Assembly (NCBI GenBank): GCA_973895155.1
Contig: OZ316894.1
Coordinates: 22,258,001-22,322,000, forward strand
Length of the DNA stretch: 64,000 bases
Direction of reading: 5' to 3'
From: Marsupella aquatica
Taxonomy: Eukaryota; Marchantiophyta
The position numbers and the translations under genes are program-made. Under the pieces are notes generated by a model. It saw only the letters and a list, made by a program, of their open reading frames with translations. It had not been told where the DNA came from and did not search any database. Each line of letters opens with the position of its first letter. Within the stretch, counting starts at the first letter, position 1. Positions 57,949 to 64,000 of the stretch are shown here, piece by piece.

Positions 57949-58378
57949 ACTTGCCATGTCCTCCACATGACTCCGCAGCCCTCGTTCTATCCTTCTAGCC
58001 TCCGCATGAAATTTCAGTTCCCGACACGACTCTCCTATGCTCAACAAGCAGTGGGGGATGCCCTGGATGAACATGCCATATGGCAGGAGAAGCCTAGATA
58101 ATGTAAAAACAATTCCCTGCTCCTGCCATCTCCATATATTGAGAGTTCCTTCTCTCATTCATGCCCGGGTGAGCTTGCTGTGTGGACTTGAACATGCCCA
58201 GTGCAAACTAGGGGCCATTTTTTAATGTGTGATTTTTGATGCACTGGTGGGGTATGTGACCATGGCGTCCGTTTAGCGAGCTTCAGTGGAAATGCTAGAA
58301 GAATTTTCTGAAATGACTACACTTCAATAAAGGGATTGATGACCCCACTTGGTAATAATGTGTGATAATATAGTATCT

Positions 58379-58610
58379 GCACTCATTGATTTAAAAAAAT
58401 AATAAGATATATCATGGTATGGAGGGATGTCATATATATTATATTTTGATGTCACCCAAATACCACCCCACATGTGCATTTACTCTCACTGGCAGCACTC
58501 ATTGATTTAAAAAAATAATAAGATATATCATGGTATGGAGGGATGTCATATATATTATATTTTGATGTCACCCAAATACCACCCCACATGTGCATTTACT
58601 CTCACTGGCA
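58379..58610. repeat. Perfect 116-bp tandem duplication
   Basis: 58,379-58,494 and 58,495-58,610 appear identical, from GCACTCATTGATTT to CTCTCACTGGCA. This is a recent duplication or an assembly artefact. Confidence 0.92.
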
Positions 58611-60025
58611 CAGTGCTTGATATGTAGGATTGGAAGAGACCATACTTTGATGCCTTGGGCTCCTACAGTAGTTCTTCTAAAGCCAACTGCAGCCTTTTCA
58701 CTCACTAGAGGCATCCTTTTCCGCTCATTAGACAATCCAGATTTATATTCAGAGTGAATTTAATAAAAGAAGTCAATGACTTGTGATCTTTCTTGCTTGC
58801 TCGTGTGAAACCTTCTCCCAACCAAATTATCATAAAAACCAAGTGTCACCAAGTCATTTCTTGTAAAGGCACCGTGAGATGAGCAAGTGAGAAAGGTTCA
58901 TAAGAAATTCCATGGAGTAATGATATCTAAAAGTGCCATGTCATCACCTAATTGGTTAAATCAGGGTTATTTATTTATTAAGTTTGTGAGGGTACGTAAT
59001 TATTGTAAAAAGTCCAAAACGGTTGCATGTGAGGAGGTGCCTCCAAACTATGTAGAGGCGTGCTAAACTGTCTAATATAATGAATTATATGAATGCGACA
59101 AGCTAAGTGAAGACTAACACATCCCCGGCCTTGAATGGAGTTACTGAATATAAAACTATTTAGTGAATTTGGAAAAATGATTGTCACGGCCCTGATCCAT
59201 GAGTCCCGGTAGTTGCACCAGCAGGGCTGATCCATGAGTGACACAGATTTAAATTAGGGAATCCCCTCGTGAGGCACTTATGGCTTATAAGCTTAATGCA
59301 AATACAAGTAACTATACAACTGGGAGATACACAAGGAGATTGAGTTTATGATGGCCATCTATGAAATTCAATGCATAATTATTGTGAATAATTACATGCC
59401 ATCTCCTTCTTCCCAAAGCTTCCTGGTGAATAGATCTAGGCTATCCGTTGTTTTGGGAAAATAGGATCCAAAACCGAGATCCAAAAGTAACACTCTTCCG
59501 TTGCATGAAAAAGGTCAGGTGGGTCCATTTTGGTGGTTGGAAGCCAGGGACAACCATTTTGGAAGGTTGCTATTATTCCCTGGCACACTAGGGTGCCGTC
59601 ACAAGACATAGGGAGTTTTTATCTACTAAATCTGGACCACTTAGTAAGTGGGGAAGGTTAGATCTGGCTTTCCAAAAGTGGAAGGTTGGATCTGGCTTTC
59701 CAAAAGTTAGGGGCCACTCAGATATGGTTTACCCATTATACATGACAAACACTACATGAAAATTATAAATATGCGTGCTTATTTATTTGGAATTTTAGAC
59801 CACATCCTGGATCCTTCATCCAAACCATTCAATGGGTAAAAATGACTCTAATTTGCTTATCATGTATTGTAAGAATGCGCTAATCTCTTGGTTATTATAT
59901 GACATGAGCCGTATGCCAGTGTGTTGCACTATGCAAGGAGGGCCGGCCCATATCAGAGGGAGCATTTGTGAGGGGGGATTGTCCATAATCGAAGGGAGGG
60001 AGGGAATTGCTAAGGTCGAGGGGGT
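58611..60025. other. Intergenic, no supported gene
   Basis: AT-rich with short repeats (for example GGTTGGATCTGGCTTTCCAAAAGT-like text twice near 59,656 and 59,683). No domain-bearing frame. Confidence 0.45.
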
Positions 60026-60200
60026 TTGCAAGGAAGGGAGGGAATGATGAGGCACGGAGGGGAGGGGAGGGGAGGGGAGGGACTGATGGAGGCTTGGGGG
60101 AGCATTCGCAACAGAGGGAATGATGAGGCACGGAGGGGAGGGGATGGACTGATGGAGGCATGGGGGGGAGTATTCGCGAGGGAGGGAGGGACTGATGAGG
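60026..60200 (+). repeat. G-rich purine minisatellite
   Basis: Repeats of GAATGATGAGGCACGGAGGGG and GGGACTGATGGAGGC(T/A)TGGGGG with an inner (GGGGA)n run. Long G-rich purine runs on one strand may form G-quadruplexes or triplexes. Frames on both strands are repeat artefacts. Confidence 0.85.
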
Positions 60201-61192
60201 CATCATTATCCCCTCATTGATGGAGACACAAGGGTCTGGCGCGAGGCACGTATTCGCAAGGCACATATTCGCGAGGCACATATTTGCAAGGCAGGCGTAG
60301 GCGCAAGGCAGGCATAGAGGGACCGGATGGTATTGTCGGGAGTGGAAGTCCACGCGAGTAAATCAAACGGATATGATAAATCCAGTCAAATATCTAATGG
60401 CCAATCTTGATTCCCATCGATATTGGATTTTGTAATGGGACAAAGGACAAAAATGGCGGGATTCTCTATTATAGTTGTAGATTGTCAGATATAATGGCCC
60501 CCGAAACCAGGACCTTAGCCAAAGGCTTTAGGGTCTTATATCTGACAGTTTCTGTAACTAGGACAATCAAATATGTAGAGTGACTTTTGGGAACAGAAAA
60601 GAAAAAATGAACTATGAAAGAGGTGGAAAAAAATCAAAAGGCCATCAATGGAAGAATTTGTTGGCAGCCATGTAATTGGTTTGAAAACCTGGAAGTTGGG
60701 GGGGCGTGGCGTGGGGGGTCACTATATGGAGGGTTATGTATCGCGTGCAAAGGTGTGCATCCACCTAATTCAATTTATATAAAGTTGCACGGCACCAACC
60801 ACATCATGACACACATGCATCAAGACATGCAATTTGCAATTAAACAACCCTATATTTCCATTGACAAATTATTTTTCTTCCTTTTTGCAATAGGAAAAAT
60901 CACCCACTGCTGGTTGACTTAACACTATCACACCCGCTATCATGTACAGTGATTATATTTGATCAATCTAAAACCTTTCTTACCAAACAATGTCTTTATT
61001 GCATCCCATGCAGCCATCCTGGACCATGGTGCCCGTCTTATTCATGCTCTGTCATTATCTCTTAAGTTTTCGATTGCCCTCATGCCCGCGCATAGAGATT
61101 GAACAAAGTCTAGAGTTCATGTTCCATCCACAAGAATTGGCATTAGCTGGAGAGGGACTGGGGGGTTCACTTCCCTTAATATTCAAAAGTAG
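60201..61192. other. Intergenic, no supported gene
   Basis: Begins with short repeats of GCGAGGCACATATT-type text (60,239-60,310). The frame at 60614-60922 has no recognisable feature. Confidence 0.4.
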
Positions 61193-61945
61193 AGGAAAGT
61201 GAAGCTCGGATGGACCTCCATGTTGGACAAAGTGCTCCCATAGACCACATTTTGGTGGTCCATGGTAGTTCTGGGCTTATAACTTGATTATGAGTCTTAA
61301 GATAATTTTTAAGTTTCCACTTGCAAGGCAACCACAGAACAAGGAGGAAGAAAAAAAACACAATCCTTAATCTTCCATATTAACGCATAAAAATAAATCT
61401 ACTAGAACTTACCTTTTACATTCTATCGTGAATAACTCAACCAAAACGGCCAAATTAAAATTAGTCGTAAGTTTGATGGAAGTACAGCTTACCTACTAAC
61501 TCCTCTGCATACTCAAAAAATTATCTGCATTTATGAGCATCGAGTTATGATTGAATTTAACTCAAACTTTGGAAAATGTCATACATGGGGCGTTTCAGAA
61601 GACCAATGTTCATTGTGGTCCAAGGGAGCATCATTTTCAAAATAGATGTGCAAGAGGAGTAGGTAAGCTACACTTCCATCAAGTGACAATCATTTATTGG
61701 CCATTTTGGTTGAGTTATTCATCCTATGCAGAGGGGTAAATTCTATTAGATTAATTTTCATTGTGTTAATATAAAATATCTGGGCTAACTTGTGTTTATT
61801 TTTTCTCCTCCTTTTCTAGTTGTCTTGCCCTTGATTTAAGACTCATAATCATTAAATTGTAAGCCCAAAACTCCAAAATGTGGTTCACTAGAGCACTCTG
61901 TCTAACATAGACATCCATCTGGGCTTTACTTTCCACAATGCCCTG
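61193..61945. repeat. Long palindromic foldback element, about 750 bp
   Basis: Almost the whole segment is one imperfect inverted repeat. The outer arms pair (GGAAAGTGAAGCTCGGATGG at the left, GGAAAGTAAAGCCCAGATGG on the minus strand at the right), the middle arms pair (ATAACTCAACCAAAACGGCC against GGCCATTTTGGTTGAGTTAT), and the inner arms pair (GCTTACCTACTAACTCCTCT against AGGAGTAGGTAAGC). Each arm is about 320-350 nt and the unpaired centre about 60-100 nt. No coding frame. Confidence 0.85.
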
Positions 61946-62311
61946 ACTCCTCCAAACTTCCCACAACCTCCTCCACCAAAGAAGGGGAGAATGATTAATT
62001 CAGTATATACATTAATAAATCACAAAAGTCTTTCCGTATATGTTTAAGTTTGGCTGCTATCCCTTTGTGGGATATTATAGTCAACCTTATGAGGTGGATC
62101 CGCAGGGAGACCATATACATGTATGAGATCTATGTATTATCTTATGAAGGGATAAGTGGCCCATGTTAACATTAGGTTAAAGTTGTCAAACATTGATAAA
62201 TCATCGTTTGCTATCTGTAAGGACAGTTTCCTAAATACCCAACAACTGCCTTGGCAAACACAGTCACTGTGCTGGGTTTCGGTAACTACATAATTATCAA
62301 AATATGACATA
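61946..62311. other. Intergenic, nothing seen
   Basis: AT-rich sequence between the palindrome and the Helitron-like end. Confidence 0.4.
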
Positions 62312-63420
62312 CTAGCTCAATACCCGTGCGTTGCACAAAAGAAGTCATGTCGGCCAAGATGTCGTTGAGAAAAAAAGATGTCGTGTCGGCCAAGAGGTCG
62401 TTGAGAGAAAAGATGTAGTGTCAGCCAAGAGGTTGTGGAGAGAAAAAGATGTTGTGTCGGCCAAGAGGTCATGGAGAGAAAAGATGTAGTGTCGGCCAAG
62501 AGGTCGTGGAGAAAAAAGATGTAGTGTCGGCCAAGAGGTCATGGAGAGAAAAGATGTTGTGTCGGCCAAGAGGTCGTTGAGAGAAAAGAAGTCGTTGAGA
62601 AAAAAAGATGGCCAAGAGGTCGTTAAGAGAAAAGAAGTCATTGAGGAAAAAATTTGTCATGTCGGTCAAGAGGTCGTTGAGAAAGAAGATGTCATGTTGG
62701 CCAAGATGTTGTCAAGAAAACAATTGTCATGTTGGCCAAGATGTCGTTGAGAAAAAATATGTCGTGTCAGCAAAGACATCATTGAGGGAAAAGATGTCAT
62801 GTTAGCCAAGACATCGTTGAGGGAAAATACCCATGCATTGCACAAAAGATGTCCTTGAAGTCATTTTGCCAAAGATGCCATTATGTGAAAGATGTTGATA
62901 AGAAAAATGTGTCATTTTGCCAAAGATACCGTGAAGTAAAAGATAATATAAAGGAAAAAAGGTGTTGTTTCATCCAAGTTGTCATTATGTGAAAGATGTT
63001 ATGAAGTAAAAAGTCAAGGAGAGAAGGAGCAGCCAAGTCTTTTTCTTTGTTTGTATTTTACCCAAAATGCCCTTGCATTTGAATGGCGACCACTCTATAC
63101 ATTGGCGCAATGTTATATTATCGGTTTCAGGTTTAAGGTTTTAGGGTTTAGCAAAGATGACCATTTTATCGCTATCCTTTCAATCCCCGTGCGTTGCATA
63201 AAAGATGTTGTTTGGTTAAAGATGTTGTTGAGAAATAGCTCATGGTGCAAAAGATATCATTGAATAAAAAATTGCACAAAACTTTTTGTTGAATGAAAGA
63301 TATCATTGTGCAAAATACTGGCCACGGCAGCCACAAAAGTTCCCTTTTTCTTTTTTCTCCTTGCACAAAAAAATTCTTTGAATAAAAGACGTTATTGCAC
63401 AAACCACTGGCTATGACAAC
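62312..63420 (-). mobile_element. Helitron-like 3' ends with minisatellite array
   Basis: On the minus strand the left boundary reads GTGCAACGCACGGGTATTGAGCTAG then T, a Helitron-style hairpin plus CTAG-T. Going right (upstream in element orientation) is an array of about 36-nt units of the type GTCGGCCAAGAGGTCGTTGA followed by GAGAAAAGATGT (62,340-62,820). The terminus phrase returns twice inside, near 62,827 (CCCATGCATTGCACAAAAGA) and 63,185 (CCCCGTGCGTTGCATAAAAG), each followed by more GATGT units. The 5' end of the element is not identified and may lie beyond 63.4 kb. Frames on both strands come from the repeat. Confidence 0.6.
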
Positions 63421-64000
63421 CACAAAAGTATAACAAAATGAGAGGTGTTTTTCCCCCCTTTTAAACTTTTTTTCCTCTTATGTTCCTTTTAAACCTTAAC
63501 CTCCCCTTTTCCCCATTTCACCATCACTCCACTCGCTCGCCGCCCCCTCCCTCCCCACCCGTGCGCGACTGGAGCCCTTCGAGGGGCTGCCTTACATTGC
63601 AAGTGTGCCCCTCGCCCGACAACTTGCCATCAACGTCCGTGTCATGCGTTTCACTATGTCTTTGGGCCTTATTACTGTTGTTTTTTGGCATTGAAAATGA
63701 TAGTGCAAATGACTCTAAAAATCACCACAAATATTGGGAGAACAATTTTTTATTTATCAAGTGCCTAAAATATTATTAGCAATTAAACTCCTCTTATCAC
63801 TATTATACAAAACTATGTTGCACATAATATTGAATATGTATAATACTCTGAGTATGTATAATACGGATCATGGAGGCCTGGAGGGAGTATCCTCCTTGAT
63901 CCTTGTGCATTGATTGTCGTGCATTAATTAAAGTCTTTCACTTTTTGGGGTGCCTCGTGTGATTATTGGCTTGTCTAATGGTGTAACTTTTTGTGTCACA
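63421..64000. other. Intergenic to window end
   Basis: A C-rich patch (63,500-63,560) and a plus frame (63480-63779) without recognisable features. No gene called; a gene could begin to the right of the window. Confidence 0.35.

Noticed and set aside
59895-60353. 152-codon Pro/Leu/Ser-rich minus-strand frame
   Set aside because: Antisense of the G-rich minisatellite.
62317-62805. Frames of DLLADTTSF- or GQEVVEK-type repeats
   Set aside because: Translation of the 36-nt minisatellite on either strand; not a repeat protein gene.
1-64000. CRISPR array, operon or phage-like system
   Set aside because: The tandem repeats have no regular spacers and no cas genes, and the genes are intron-containing eukaryotic genes.

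Overview
The window is nuclear DNA of a land plant. Conserved genes are split by spliceosomal introns, intergenic space is long and AT-rich, and microsatellites, LINE and LTR-derived debris, minisatellites and foldback repeats are common. The gene families are a PIN-LIKES carrier, a Josephin-like protease, a plastid-type DUF3326 protein, a GT47 exostosin-like glycosyltransferase and an apolipoprotein N-acyltransferase-like enzyme. The modest intron sizes and the last family make a bryophyte or another early-diverging land plant my best guess, but nothing in the sequence proves the species.

Layout. 1-4.7 kb: no convincing gene, small tandem repeats. 4.78-5.11 kb: a tiny LTR element (TRIM type, minus strand) whose LTRs carry a tRNA-like sequence. 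6.10-7.49 kb: intronless PILS auxin-carrier gene (+). 9.41-10.27 kb: two-exon Josephin-like gene (+), facing tail-to-tail a ten-exon DUF3326 gene (-) at 15.10-11.59 kb. 17.0-18.6 kb: decayed LINE 3' part. 19.33-20.83 kb: 5'-truncated retroelement ORF with a zinc knuckle and a restriction-like endonuclease. 21.2-26 kb: Helitron-like repeat with minisatellite, a SINE-like copy and a foldback element. 29.30-31.31 kb: intact, intronless, GC-rich 669-codon ORF of unknown function, a candidate for horizontal transfer. 31.4-33.6 kb: nested tandem duplications. 37.03-37.65 kb: small gene for a predicted single-pass membrane protein, with two G-boxes and a GA repeat upstream. 39.6-40.7 kb: two weak coding segments. 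42.06-41.11 kb: broken receptor-kinase fragment (-). 50.26-47.77 kb: three-exon Lnt-like gene (-). 55.06-53.08 kb: three-exon GT47 gene (-) with a GC-AG intron. 56.4-64 kb: repeat-rich, with three inverted-repeat elements and a second Helitron-end/minisatellite array.

The genes are housekeeping or developmental singletons and do not form a pathway or cluster. PILS (ER auxin homeostasis), GT47 (Golgi cell-wall or proteoglycan glycosylation) and the Josephin protease (deubiquitination) act in different compartments. Exon models for DUF3326, Lnt-like, GT47 and Josephin were built by hand from splice consensus plus phase. Three close to full-length reading frames; DUF3326 closes with one of two exon-3 starts. 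The most unusual items are the tRNA-carrying TRIM, the GC-rich orphan ORF, and the shared Helitron-terminus/minisatellite architecture at 22 and 62-63 kb.
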